Shown here piece by piece: positions 34,709 through 44,049 of a DNA stretch of 64,000 nt (positions are counted from its first letter, which is position 1; each line of letters starts with the position of its first letter). Made by a program: the position numbers and the translations under genes. The DNA comes from Paenibacillus sp. PCH8 (GTDB lineage: Bacteria > Bacillota > Bacilli > Paenibacillales > Paenibacillaceae): the NCBI RefSeq assembly GCF_002968835.1, contig NZ_PKQK01000001.1, positions 1,302,001 to 1,366,000 on the forward strand, written 5' to 3'. A model generated the notes under the pieces. It was not told where the DNA came from, ran no database searches, and saw nothing but the letters and a program-made list of their open reading frames with translations.

Positions 34709-34738
34709 AAACTGATGCTAAATAGCATCAGTTTTTTT
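34709..34738 (+). terminator. Terminator of the regulator gene
   Basis: AACTGATGCTA and TAGCATCAGTT around AA, then T residues. Confidence 0.9.
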
Positions 34739-34756
34739 GGTTTTCGACATTTTTCT

Positions 34757-34780
34757 ATGGTCTACAACTTTCGGTTGATA
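34757..34780 (+). promoter_or_regulatory. Motif shared with the 30.1-kb control region, upstream of the NHL/FN3/SLH gene
   Basis: ATGGTCTACAA (34757-34767) is identical to 30137-30147, and the following CTTTCGGTTGATA equals the sequence on the minus strand at the RCC1/SLH promoter (complement of TATCAACCGAAAG at 30183-30195). TTGATA (34775-34780) may be a -35 box, with TATGAT at 34801-34806, though 20 bases apart. The site lies about 90 bases before the start codon. Confidence 0.5.
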
Positions 34781-34868
34781 CATTTTTTGTTCACTTTTAC
34801 TATGATTCAGTGTGACATGAGTCATATCTAGTCGCATTTTGAAATTAGAAACTGAAGGAGATGTATGA

Positions 34869-37800
34869 ATGGCTTTTAAATTCAGAGCTAGTGTTTTTAA
34901 GAAATTCGCTGCAGTTGGGATGGCTTTGCTTCTTGTAATATCCTATCTACCTATACCTAAAATCGAGGCAGCGCCAGCTGGGCCTGTAGGGAGTTTTGTA
35001 ACTCCGCATGGGATTGCTGTTGATGCAGATGGTAATATCTATGTATCGGAAAGATTGAATAATCGTGTTCAAAAACTAACAGTAAGTACAGGTGTTTGGA
35101 CACCTTGGTCATTTTTGCCGGGTCAAAATGAACCAGGTGCTGGTCCTGGTCGTTTTTGGTCTCCTAAAGGTATGGCTATTGGTCCTAGTGGGGCACTATA
35201 TTTAGCCGATTCCAGTAATAACTATATACAGAAGTTACAGAATGGAACTTGGACGGCTTTCAATAGCTCTTCTGAGGCACACAATAGTAGCGCTGCTGGG
35301 AAATTCAGAGGACCAAATGACGTTACTGTAAGTAACACAGGAATGGTGTATGTTACAGATTATAGCAACAACCGTATACAACACATAGCCGAAGATGGAC
35401 CTACTTGGACCATAATAGGTAATAACGGTAATACCGGATTGTCTGGCACTGCAGTTGGACAACTTTCCAGTCCGACTGGAATGGCAACAGATTCAAGTGG
35501 AAATTTATATGTAGCTGATTATGGAAACACACGAATTCAAAAGTATGATCCAAATGCAGTCACCAATAAGTGGAGTGTTTTTAGGACAGATGTTCGAGCT
35601 ACTGCAATTGAGATTGATAGTGAGAATAATATTTATATTAGTATTAGCAATGGTGCAGGTGCGTCAACTCTTGAAAAGTACTCAGTTTATACGCAACTAT
35701 GGACGCAAATAGGCAGTATCGGAACTGAATTAGGACAGTACAAATCAATAAGTGGTTTAGCTACAGATACAGCAGGCAACCTCTATATTACGGATGAAGG
35801 CAATAATCGTATACAAAAGCTTACTGTTAGTACAGGAACTTGGAGTGAATGGCCTGTAAAATTAACTGTGCCTGACGCACCTACGAGTGTATCTGCAACA
35901 GCAGGCAATGGAGAAGCTACGATAAGCTTTACAGCCCCAGTTAATAATGGCGGAGCTAATATTACTGAATATATGGTGACGGCAAGCTCGACTGGAAATC
36001 CTTCCATAACGAAAACAGGTACGTCAAGCCCAATCGTGGTAACAGGCTTAACGAACGGAACAGCGTATACGTTTACGGTGACGGCAAAGAATAGCCAAGG
36101 TCCATCCGTAGCATCAGCGCCATCTTCAAGCGTTACTCCAGCAACTGCAGCAACTGCACCGGATGCGCCGACAATCCTAGCGGTAGGACCAGCAGAAGAT
36201 ATTAAGGGAATAATCGTTCAATTTACAGAACCGAGCAATACAGGTGGAAGTCCGATCACCGAATATACAGTGACGGCAAATTCAACAGGAAACCCTTCCA
36301 TCACTCAAACAGGAACGGCAAGTCCAATCGTGGTAACAGGCTTAACGACCGGAAGAACCTACACCTTTACGGTGACGGCAAAGAATAGTGCAGGCTCATC
36401 AGCCCCATCTGCGGCTTCTCCAGGTGTAGAGGTATTTTCCATTCCTGATGCACCTACGAGTGTATCGGCAACAGCAGGTAATGGAGAAGCAACGGTTACG
36501 TTTACAGCACCAGTTGATAATGGAGGATTTGCGGTTACTGCATATACAGTAATTGCAACCTCAGTAGACAATCCTCCTGTCACTAAAACAGGATTATCAA
36601 GCCCAATTACCGTTACCGGCTTAACAAACGGAAGAGCGTATACGTTTACGGTGAAGGCAACAAACGACGTAGGTACATCCGTAGCATCAGCGCCATCTGC
36701 GAGCGTGACTCTAGGGACGGCAGCAACTGTACCGGATGCGCCAACAGACGTAACCGCAACAGCAGGTAATAAAGAAGCAATTGTTAGTTTTACAGCACCA
36801 GTTAATAATGGCGGAGCTGAGATCACTCAATATACAGTGATTGCAACCTCAGTAGACAACAGTTTAATGGTCACTAAACCCGGATTATCAAGCCCAATTA
36901 CTGTTACCGACTTAAAAAACGGAACAGCGTATACGTTTAAGGTGGTGGCAACAAACAGCCAAGGAACATCCGAGGTATCAGCGCCATCTTCAAGCGTGAC
37001 TCCAGCAGCTGCACCGGATGCACCGACAGGCGTAACCGCAACAGCAGGTAATAAAGAAGCAAGTGTTAGCTTCACAGCACCAGTTAATAATGGCGGAGCT
37101 GATATTACTGAATATACAGTGACAGCTAATTCAGCAGGTAATCCTCCTGTTACTCAAACAGGATTATCAAGCCCAATCAAGGTAACAGACTTAACGAATG
37201 GAAGAGCGTATACCTTTACGGTGACGGCAAAGAATAGTGTAGCTGAATCAGTGGCATCTGCGGCTTCTCCAAGTGTAACGCCAGTTTCTGTTCCTGATGC
37301 ACCAACGAGTGTATCTGCAACAGCAGTTAATGGAGAAGTAACGGTTACGTTTACAGCACCAGTTAATACTGGAGGACTTGCGATTACTGAATATATAGTA
37401 ACGGCAAGTGCAATAGGTAAACCGCCTGTCACTCAAACAGGAACATCAAGTCCAATTACTGTAACAGGCCTAGCGAATGGGATCTATATTTTTACAGTGA
37501 CAGCGAAGAATCTTGAGGGAGAATCTGTGCCATCATTAAATTCAGGGTCTGTAACATTAGTGGGTCCAGAGGTTAAAGGTGTTACCGTCCAACCAGGAGA
37601 TATACAAGTGAAACTAGGACAAACACAGCAAATGATTGCCACTGTTAATGCCGTTGGTGGAGCGGATGAGACTGTAGAGTGGTTAGTTGATGAGTATGAT
37701 GGCATTGGTATTGAAGTAAATCAAACGGGCTTAGTATCCGTACCCTCTGATGCAGAGCTAGGACAATACACCGTTATCGCAAGATCAACATTCGATTCTA

Positions 37801-39239
37801 GCAAATCTGGATCATCAATTATAAATGTAACAGATCAAGTAGTAGATCCTGAGGTATTAAGTGTGACCATTAATCCAGCTACTTCGAATGTGGAACAAGG
37901 CCAAACACAGCAATTAAATGCAGTTGTGACTGTGCAGGGTGAAGCTTCTATTGAAGTAAAGTGGACGAGTGATGAAAATTCTAATGTATCAGTAGATCAG
38001 ACTGGATTAGTGACTGTTGCACCAAATGCTCAGCCAGGTGACTACACAATTACAGCAACTTCAACAGTAAATCCTGCTATATCAGGATCAGCTGAAATCA
38101 TCGTGAAAGAAGTATCTAAACATCCATCGGTGACTAATGTGAACGTTAATCCTTCAGCAGCAAGTGTGGTGCAAGGTACAGGCAAGCAGTTGACAGCAGT
38201 TGTAACTGTGATAGACAATGCGTCACAAGAGGTATTATGGACAAGTAGTGACAGCAATAATAAAGTGAGTGTGAGTACAAGTGGATATGTAACAGTAGCT
38301 ACAGATGTACCCATTGGAAATTACATCATTACAGCTACGTCGAAATTCGACTCAACCAAAAAAGCAATTGCAACAATAACGGTAACGGCAGCGACATCGG
38401 CTCCAGGACCTGGCTCAGGTGGGGGTGGAACTGGAGGTTCTGGTGGAACAGGCGGAGGCTCTGGAGGATCGAACCCTGTGCCAACACCAACACCAACACC
38501 AACACCAACACCAACACCAACACCAACACCAACACCAACACCAACACCAGAACCTGAAAATCCTCAGGCTCAGGGTAATGTTTTCAGTGATAGTGTTGTA
38601 AATACGACTAATCTAGTGAACAAAATTGCATCTAAGATAGAAGAAGCTAATCAGTCAGGGATGAAGAATGAGCTAACAGATATCAATGGACATTGGGCAG
38701 CATCGACTATTGATCTATTTGTAAAACTTGGGGTTATTCAGGGCTATAGCGACGGTAGATTCAATCCGAATGGCCAAATCACTCGCGCGGAATTTGCATC
38801 CATTACTGCACGTCTATTTGAAATCGACAATAGTAATATGGGTCAAACCAGTTCATTAAAAGACATCGGTAAACACTGGGCAAAAGATGCGATCGAGGCT
38901 CTTGCAAGCGTAGGCGTTATTAGCGGGTATGGTAACGGTGAATTTAAGCCAGAACAAACCATTAGTCGTGAAGAGATCGTTATCATTCTTTCACGCATCG
39001 TAAACTTAGATAGCTTGAACAAAGATGTATCTAAAGGTGAATTTTCGGATATATCCAGTGCAAGTCCTTATGCGATGAACGCAATTCAGCAAGCAGCACA
39101 GATTGGAATTATTAATGGTAAGAATAACGGGAACTTTGATCCACACGGGAAAGCAACTCGTGCAGAGGTTCTAACGGTCTTACTTAATGTATTAGATCTT
39201 CAGCCAGAAGTGAAAGAGCTGCTGGAGAGCGTAATCTAA
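34869..39239 (+). CDS. S-layer-anchored NHL/fibronectin III/Ig-like/SLH surface protein
   Basis: The 1456-residue exported protein begins with a signal peptide (about 1-35, ending IEAAPAG). NHL-type propeller repeats (about 38-330; GIAVDADGNIYVSERLNNRVQK, several copies) are followed by six fibronectin type III domains of about 95 residues starting near 335, 430, 526, 622, 716 and 809, each beginning PDAPT. Three bacterial Ig-like (Big_2) domains (about 899-1165), a Gly-rich and a Thr-Pro linker (about 1180-1225), and three SLH domains (about 1265-1456; ITRAEFASI, ISREEIVII, ATRAEVLTV) complete it. It likely projects a beta propeller from the S-layer for binding. GAAGGAG precedes the ATG. The FN3 units are so alike in DNA sequence that they may recombine. 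Confidence 0.88.
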   Translation: MAFKFRASVFKKFAAVGMALLLVISYLPIPKIEAAPAGPVGSFVTPHGIAVDADGNIYVSERLNNRVQKLTVSTGVWTPWSFLPGQNEPGAGPGRFWSPKGMAIGPSGALYLADSSNNYIQKLQNGTWTAFNSSSEAHNSSAAGKFRGPNDVTVSNTGMVYVTDYSNNRIQHIAEDGPTWTIIGNNGNTGLSGTAVGQLSSPTGMATDSSGNLYVADYGNTRIQKYDPNAVTNKWSVFRTDVRATAIEIDSENNIYISISNGAGASTLEKYSVYTQLWTQIGSIGTELGQYKSISGLATDTAGNLYITDEGNNRIQKLTVSTGTWSEWPVKLTVPDAPTSVSATAGNGEATISFTAPVNNGGANITEYMVTASSTGNPSITKTGTSSPIVVTGLTNGTAYTFTVTAKNSQGPSVASAPSSSVTPATAATAPDAPTILAVGPAEDIKGIIVQFTEPSNTGGSPITEYTVTANSTGNPSITQTGTASPIVVTGLTTGRTYTFTVTAKNSAGSSAPSAASPGVEVFSIPDAPTSVSATAGNGEATVTFTAPVDNGGFAVTAYTVIATSVDNPPVTKTGLSSPITVTGLTNGRAYTFTVKATNDVGTSVASAPSASVTLGTAATVPDAPTDVTATAGNKEAIVSFTAPVNNGGAEITQYTVIATSVDNSLMVTKPGLSSPITVTDLKNGTAYTFKVVATNSQGTSEVSAPSSSVTPAAAPDAPTGVTATAGNKEASVSFTAPVNNGGADITEYTVTANSAGNPPVTQTGLSSPIKVTDLTNGRAYTFTVTAKNSVAESVASAASPSVTPVSVPDAPTSVSATAVNGEVTVTFTAPVNTGGLAITEYIVTASAIGKPPVTQTGTSSPITVTGLANGIYIFTVTAKNLEGESVPSLNSGSVTLVGPEVKGVTVQPGDIQVKLGQTQQMIATVNAVGGADETVEWLVDEYDGIGIEVNQTGLVSVPSDAELGQYTVIARSTFDSSKSGSSIINVTDQVVDPEVLSVTINPATSNVEQGQTQQLNAVVTVQGEASIEVKWTSDENSNVSVDQTGLVTVAPNAQPGDYTITATSTVNPAISGSAEIIVKEVSKHPSVTNVNVNPSAASVVQGTGKQLTAVVTVIDNASQEVLWTSSDSNNKVSVSTSGYVTVATDVPIGNYIITATSKFDSTKKAIATITVTAATSAPGPGSGGGGTGGSGGTGGGSGGSNPVPTPTPTPTPTPTPTPTPTPTPTPEPENPQAQGNVFSDSVVNTTNLVNKIASKIEEANQSGMKNELTDINGHWAASTIDLFVKLGVIQGYSDGRFNPNGQITRAEFASITARLFEIDNSNMGQTSSLKDIGKHWAKDAIEALASVGVISGYGNGEFKPEQTISREEIVIILSRIVNLDSLNKDVSKGEFSDISSASPYAMNAIQQAAQIGIINGKNNGNFDPHGKATRAEVLTVLLNVLDLQPEVKELLESVI
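38481..38549 (+). repeat. (CCAACA)n hexanucleotide repeat coding Thr-Pro
   Basis: About eleven tandem copies of CCAACA encode the TPTPTP linker between the Ig-like and SLH domains. The copy number is probably variable between strains by slippage; multiples of six keep the frame. Confidence 0.9.
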
Positions 39240-39250
39240 ATTTTCATACC

Positions 39251-39326
39251 AAAAAGACAGTATCCCATGTGGATGCTGTCTTTTTGCCACGAAGGAGCAG
39301 CCGAGGCATGCTCCTTTCGTATTTTT
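39251..39326 (+). terminator. Two tandem terminators
   Basis: AAAAAGACAG/CTGTCTTTTT (39251-39285) is symmetrical and can work in both directions. CGAAGGAGCA/TGCTCCTTTCG (39290-39319), followed by TATTTTTC, is a second, plus-strand hairpin. Confidence 0.8.
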
Positions 39327-39350
39327 CACCACTACATCATTTTCCCTTTT

Positions 39351-40172
39351 TCAAGAGAAATGTTGGGCTATATTAGTTAAATACTCTTCTTCATCCGTAT
39401 TTTCTTTCATATGAATGAGCATCTTGGCATCTGGACCTACTACATACCGGAATTGATTTGTACCGTCTGTGGCCGCTTGGTATATGGTTTCGGCAACCAT
39501 TTCTGGAGGTGAGGCGTAAGACGATTGTTTCTCCATCTCACCCAATTTACTCCGAAATGCCGTAGTAAATACCTTATAGTCCGTTAATGCATCATCATTA
39601 AAGTAGAATTCCATCGATCTTCCGCCAAAGTCCGTTTGAATAGCACCTGGTTCAATCAACTTTACTTTGATGTTTTGTGATGCTAATTCATAAGATACTG
39701 ACTCAGAAAAACCCTCCACTGCAAACTTGGATGAATGATACAGAGACATCGTAGGAAAAGTCACTTTCCCACCCATAGAAGAGATATTGATCAGCAGACC
39801 TTTTTGATTAGATCTAAAATGTGGCAGCATGGCTTTAGTCATATGGATCAGACCAAAAACATTCACTTCAAATTGTCTTCTAATCTGCTCATCCGTAGCG
39901 GCTTCTATTAGACCCATTGTTCCATATCCAGCATTATTGAGAAGAACATCAATACTACCAAACTGTCTAATCGCTTCCGCTAACGCAGATTGAATAGTAT
40001 CTTCTTTTTCAACATCCAGCCTTAGTACCAACACATTATCTAGTGTAATAAACTCAGTTTCTTGTTCAGGTGAACGCATCGTGGCTACTACGTTCCATCC
40101 TCTTTCCGCAAAATGTTTTACTGTAGCTCTCCCAATCCCTGATGAAGCACCCGTGATAAAAATTGTGTTCAT
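39351..40172 (-). CDS. Short-chain dehydrogenase/reductase
   Basis: Counting from ATG 40172 the product has 273 residues and is a classical SDR. The Rossmann glycine motif is TGASSGIG (7-14), NNAG lies at 79-82, and the catalytic Tyr-Lys pair is Y145-x3-K149 with a preceding Ser pair at 131-132. The cofactor loop contains R33 and suggests NADP(H), though this is not decisive. Substrate unknown. The frame is open further upstream to 40253, but AGGAGG on the minus strand is seven bases before ATG 40172 (MNTIFITGASS), the natural SDR start. It lies 92 bases downstream of the PadR gene on the same strand and is probably its target or operon partner. Confidence 0.85.
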   Translation of the reverse strand: MNTIFITGASSGIGRATVKHFAERGWNVVATMRSPEQETEFITLDNVLVLRLDVEKEDTIQSALAEAIRQFGSIDVLLNNAGYGTMGLIEAATDEQIRRQFEVNVFGLIHMTKAMLPHFRSNQKGLLINISSMGGKVTFPTMSLYHSSKFAVEGFSESVSYELASQNIKVKLIEPGAIQTDFGGRSMEFYFNDDALTDYKVFTTAFRSKLGEMEKQSSYASPPEMVAETIYQAATDGTNQFRYVVGPDAKMLIHMKENTDEEEYLTNIAQHFS

Positions 40173-40264
40173 AACCATTCCTCCTATAAGTTCTATGAGC
40201 ATTACATCTTCAATATGTTTGTACAAACTTACTTTGTAAGCGTTTGGATTCACTATATTCAGCT

Positions 40265-40795
40265 CTACTCTTGCACTAACTTCTCCAGGTTTACCAATCC
40301 CTCGGCAATGGTTGTAAGTTTAGCCTTATATTCTTCTATCCCGATTTGGATGCAGATGATCTGTGCTGGATGCATGTCATCTTTATAGAGAGAATATTGC
40401 TCAAGTAATTGATCTAACTTTTTTTGTGATACCTCTTGGGCTTGCTTCAACCAATCAATCACCTTGTCATATCCAACGAATTCACCAAAATAAAGCCTCA
40501 TCATAAAATCAGATTTTCTGATGCTGTCTCCTTCTAGCGGTGCTAGTAAATAGGTGTTAAAACACTCTCTGCCTTTAGGCGTTATATTTAAAAGGTTTTT
40601 GTTAGGCTTACCGTCCTGCAGCACATTTTCCTTAGTGATCAACCCCTCCTTTTCCATTCGGGTAAGTGTGGGATAGATCGTTCCATAACTAGAACTATAG
40701 AAATTAGAGAATACATTTTCTAACAACTGTTTTATTTGGTATCCAGTCAACGCTTCTTTCATAAGTATGCCTAAAATAACATCTTGACTGTTCAA
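40265..40795 (-). CDS. PadR family transcriptional regulator
   Basis: The 176-residue protein has an N-terminal winged helix (about 1-90; GILMKEALTGYQIKQLLE, SYGTIYPTLTRMEKEGLI) and a C-terminal helical dimerisation domain (Vir_act_alpha_C). PadR proteins usually repress stress or export genes and bind aromatic or lipophilic ligands. The start codon is TTG (MNSQDVIL), with GGAGGTC seven bases upstream. A palindrome lies between its own -35 and -10 boxes, so autoregulation is likely. The SDR gene follows on the same strand. Confidence 0.88.
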   Translation of the reverse strand: MNSQDVILGILMKEALTGYQIKQLLENVFSNFYSSSYGTIYPTLTRMEKEGLITKENVLQDGKPNKNLLNITPKGRECFNTYLLAPLEGDSIRKSDFMMRLYFGEFVGYDKVIDWLKQAQEVSQKKLDQLLEQYSLYKDDMHPAQIICIQIGIEEYKAKLTTIAEGLVNLEKLVQE

Positions 40796-40841
40796 AATTT
40801 GACCTCCTTGTATTGTGGGTAAATTTGTATATCACAAACAC

Positions 40842-40871
40842 AATATATCAAATCGATATATATTTAGTCAA
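40842..40871 (-). promoter_or_regulatory. padR promoter with internal operator
   Basis: On the minus strand TTGACT (complement of 40866-40871), 18 bases and TATATT (complement of 40842-40847) form the promoter. TATATC-N5-GATATA (40844-40860) is an inverted repeat within the spacer and fits the AT-rich dyads that PadR proteins bind. Confidence 0.65.
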
Positions 40872-40899
40872 TATATAATGTGGTGACATATAAATCTTA

Positions 40900-41206
40900 T
40901 TATTTTTGGCATTCATCAAAAGTTATGAAATACTCCTGAACAACTAATTTGGCTGGAGTGTTATAAGGGGCAATGAAGAACATCGCATACGCGATAATCA
41001 AATCCGCAATAACCATACATGTGCCCAAATGATGCTTTCTCGCTCCACCTTAAAAATCCACTACCATAGGAGGTTATGGATTTTGCGTATTAAAGTCTTC
41101 TAGCTATTGTTAAAAGCTATGACTAGCCATGCTTTTTTCATATAACATACTGTCTTTCCAATCATGCTATACTCAGTGAACCAAAAAGTTAGAAGGAGAA
41201 ATAGTT
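40900..41206. other. Intergenic stretch with a possible coding relic on the minus strand
   Basis: On the minus strand a frame of about 50 codons ending at TAA 40900-40902 reads like the tail of a membrane protein (VIADLIIAYAMFFIAPYN). It has no ribosome binding site and a stop just before it. It may be a gene remnant. AGAAGGAGAAA near 41190 belongs to the following gene. No SAM riboswitch was recognised. Confidence 0.25.
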
Positions 41207-42292
41207 ATGATACCATTTCGTAATGATCATGTAGGCAGCTTTCTACGTCCTGCAGATTTAAGTCAGGCACGTGAACAATATAAATCAGGCAACATCACAT
41301 ATGAGGAATTAAGAGCTGTGGAAGATAAAGAGATTATTCGAATTATTGAAAAGCAGAAGGAGAATGGTGTATCTGCAGTTACGGATGGTGAATTCCGCAG
41401 AAGCTGGTGGCATTTTGATTTTCTGGGCGGCTTGGATGGTGTTGAGTTATATGAGCAAATAGACGGACCGAAATTCCACAATATGCAAACGCGCAAGGGC
41501 GGGATTCGTGTTGTTGGTAAAGTTGATTTCTCGAATCATCCTTTTGTTAAGGACTTTGAGTTTTTGAAAAAGCATGCAGGTGACACAGTGGCGAAACAGA
41601 CCATTCCAAGCCCTAACATGCTTCTATATCGTTTGGAAAATGGCGCCAATATCTATACGGACCGAGAGCAATTCCTTCAGGATACGATTGCGGCATATCA
41701 AAAAGCCATTCAAGCTTTCTATGATGCGGGATGTCGATACCTGCAATTAGATGATACAGCTTGGGCAGACCTATTCTCAGAAGCTGGTCATGATAAGCTG
41801 CGTGCTAAAGGTCTGGAACCGGCGGAAGAGTTGAAAACGATGCAGCGAATGATTAATGAATCCTTGACTCATAAACCGGAAGATTTAGTTGTGACGATGC
41901 ATATTTGTCGTGGTAACTATAAATCAAATTATTTCTCAACGGGTGGTTACGAGTACGCTTCTGAAGTTATCTTTGGAGGCTTAAACGTAGATGGATTATT
42001 CTTGGAATTTGATGATGAGCGCTCAGGTGGTTTTGAGCCATTACAATATGTGAATCGAAAAGATTTGAAAATCGTGCTTGGTTTACTCACATCAAAAACA
42101 GGCGAGTTAGAGGATAAAGAACAAATTAAAGCTCGGATTGCAGAGGCGGCAACCTATGTACCACTTGAGCAACTTTGTTTGAGCCCACAATGTGGTTTTT
42201 CGTCTACAGAAGAAGGCAATATTCTAACGGAAGAACAACAATGGCGTAAACTTCGTTATGTGAAGGAAATTGCAGAAGAAGTTTGGAGTTAA
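41207..42292 (+). CDS. Cobalamin-independent methionine synthase-like protein (YxjG/YxjH type)
   Basis: The 361-residue protein corresponds to the C-terminal catalytic barrel of MetE. Family members are annotated as methyltetrahydropteroyltriglutamate-homocysteine methyltransferases or related methionine-salvage enzymes. It opens with PFRNDHVGSFLRP, has TDGEFRRSWWHFDF, and the likely zinc ligands occur in TMHICRGN (His and Cys) and SPQCGF (Cys). The N-terminal half of MetE is absent, as is normal for YxjG/YxjH. AGAAGGAGAAA precedes the ATG. The aldehyde dehydrogenase gene follows after 45 bases and is probably cotranscribed, a pairing without an obvious pathway. Confidence 0.85.
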   Translation: MIPFRNDHVGSFLRPADLSQAREQYKSGNITYEELRAVEDKEIIRIIEKQKENGVSAVTDGEFRRSWWHFDFLGGLDGVELYEQIDGPKFHNMQTRKGGIRVVGKVDFSNHPFVKDFEFLKKHAGDTVAKQTIPSPNMLLYRLENGANIYTDREQFLQDTIAAYQKAIQAFYDAGCRYLQLDDTAWADLFSEAGHDKLRAKGLEPAEELKTMQRMINESLTHKPEDLVVTMHICRGNYKSNYFSTGGYEYASEVIFGGLNVDGLFLEFDDERSGGFEPLQYVNRKDLKIVLGLLTSKTGELEDKEQIKARIAEAATYVPLEQLCLSPQCGFSSTEEGNILTEEQQWRKLRYVKEIAEEVWS

Positions 42293-42337
42293 TAAATATA
42301 AAATAATTATAAATTTAAATAACGGAGGGGATTTAAA

Positions 42338-43828
42338 ATGGCGATTCAAGCAGACCAAGAGACCTTTATAGTTGAAGCGTTCATTAATGGTCAAAATGTA
42401 AAATCCCTTTCGCAGTTAGCAAAAGAAAATCCAACAAACCCAACCGAGATCGTAGGCTATTTCCCTGTCACTACGAAAGAACAAGCGGTTGAAGCGATTG
42501 AAGCGGCGGCAGTGGCTTTTAAAACCTGGAAGCAGACCTCCATTGATGAACGCATTACCATGATGCGCAAGGCGATCGAGAAGATTAGAGCAGCTGAGAG
42601 TGAAATTGTACATTTGCTGTCTAGAGAGCATGGCAAGCCTCTGTATGATGCACACGGTGAAATTTATGTTTCGTTAATGTGGATGGAGTTTGCTTGTAAT
42701 GAAGCTAAATCGGCTCTACAGGAAGAGATCAAAACGCATGAGAATGGTAAAACGATTCTTTCCTATGATCCCATTGGTGTGGTAGCAGCGATTAGTCCAT
42801 GGAACTATCCCATTGCTTTATCTACGATCAAGATCGCTCCTGTCCTACTTGCGGGCAACACGATTGTGCTTAAACCAAGCCCATATGCGCCACTGGCGGC
42901 AGCGAAGGTGGCAGAGATTATTGCGAGTGAGTTCCCGGCTGGGGTAATCAATGTCGTTCATGGTGATGCGGATGTAGGCGTTGAACTGACTAGTAATCCT
43001 CTTGTTACGAAGATCGCCTTTACAGGTGGAACCGCAACAGCTAAGCATATTATCAAAGCAGCTTCGGAAACGATTAAGGATATGACGCTTGAGCTTGGTG
43101 GTAATGATGCGGCGATCTTCTTGGAAAGCTTCGATGTTCATGATGAGCGAGCAATGCGCCGGATTGTCATTTCTAATTTCTTGACAACAGGACAGATCTG
43201 TATGATTGCCAAACGTGTGTATGTACACCGTTCTATTTATGATGAGTTTGTGGAGAAATATATCGAGGCAGCGAATCGCTGGATTCGAATTGGTGATCCC
43301 TTTGATTCAAATACGACGGTAGGCCCGGTTAATAACCTGAAGCAGAAGGATTATGTGCTTGGTTTGGTGGAAGATGCGCAAAAGCGTGGGGCTAAGGTCA
43401 TCCCTCTCGGTCAAATTCTTGATCAGAAACTGTTTGAACAAGGTTACTACCTACAACCTACGCTTGTCTTAGGTTGCGATGTTCATGATCCGATTGTAGT
43501 GGAGGAACAGTTTGGCCCTACGGTTCCGATTCTGCCATTTGACGATGAAGAGCAGGTTATTCATCTACACAATGAAAGCATATATGGATTGACGAGTTCT
43601 GTGTGGGGGAAAGAAGAGGATGCCATCTCCGTTGCACGTCAACTCGAAGCTGGAACGACCATGATTAATACAGCTGCTGTGCAGGGTCTGGATGTTCGAT
43701 TCCCTTTCGGTGGCTTCAAGCAATCTGGTATTGGCCGTGAATACGGCGCCGAAGGTATCCGCACTTATACAGAAAAGCATGTCATCAACGTTCCGAAGAC
43801 ACTGGATCTTCCTTATATACCAGAATAA
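42338..43828 (+). CDS. NAD(P)-dependent aldehyde dehydrogenase (succinate-semialdehyde type)
   Basis: The enzyme oxidises an aldehyde to its acid. The 496-residue length is typical. The cofactor site shows SPWNYPIALSTIKIAP and FTGG; the general base is E252 in LELGGND and the nucleophile C288 in TTGQICM. The C-terminal PFGGFKQSGIGREYG is conserved. The closest described group by motif is the succinate-semialdehyde/NAD-dependent subgroup, but the substrate is not certain. ACGGAGGGG precedes the ATG. The gene follows the MetE-like gene and ends in a strong terminator. Confidence 0.9.
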   Translation: MAIQADQETFIVEAFINGQNVKSLSQLAKENPTNPTEIVGYFPVTTKEQAVEAIEAAAVAFKTWKQTSIDERITMMRKAIEKIRAAESEIVHLLSREHGKPLYDAHGEIYVSLMWMEFACNEAKSALQEEIKTHENGKTILSYDPIGVVAAISPWNYPIALSTIKIAPVLLAGNTIVLKPSPYAPLAAAKVAEIIASEFPAGVINVVHGDADVGVELTSNPLVTKIAFTGGTATAKHIIKAASETIKDMTLELGGNDAAIFLESFDVHDERAMRRIVISNFLTTGQICMIAKRVYVHRSIYDEFVEKYIEAANRWIRIGDPFDSNTTVGPVNNLKQKDYVLGLVEDAQKRGAKVIPLGQILDQKLFEQGYYLQPTLVLGCDVHDPIVVEEQFGPTVPILPFDDEEQVIHLHNESIYGLTSSVWGKEEDAISVARQLEAGTTMINTAAVQGLDVRFPFGGFKQSGIGREYGAEGIRTYTEKHVINVPKTLDLPYIPE

Positions 43829-43863
43829 ATGGTATAGAGGTTATTCAAAAAGGCTCTAACTTT

Positions 43864-43911
43864 GCGCTTTGTTTACTGATTTTTAAGAATCAGTAGACAG
43901 GGCGTTTTTTT
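43864..43911 (+). terminator. Terminator after the aldehyde dehydrogenase
   Basis: GCGCTTTGTTTACTGATT and AATCAGTAGACAGGGCG pair over about 17 bp, then seven T residues. Confidence 0.9.
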
Positions 43912-43991
43912 GTCAGATCAGTTTGACAGTGGTGGCTTTTTTAGAGAAAAAATAACTCCACATCTGATGGAGGTGACGCTGAAGAAATAAA

Positions 43992-44019
43992 GAAGCCACT
44001 CCATTTTTTGGAGTGGCTT
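43992..44019 (-). terminator. Terminator of the HEAT-repeat gene
   Basis: AAGCCACTCC and GGAGTGGCTT form a 10-bp stem. On the minus strand it is followed by CTTTATTTC. Confidence 0.65.
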
Positions 44020-44049
44020 TGTATTCAGCTATTATACGGTGAACGGCGG

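Noticed and set aside
38335..38547. Minus-strand frame of Leu-Val repeats opposite the Thr-Pro linker
   Set aside because: It is only the complement of the (CCAACA)n repeat.
38481..38549. CRISPR array
   Set aside because: The repeats are tandem hexamers without spacers.
40900..41206. SAM (S-box) riboswitch before the MetE-like gene
   Set aside because: Bacillus yxjG/yxjH have one, but no S-box core sequence or terminator is present here.
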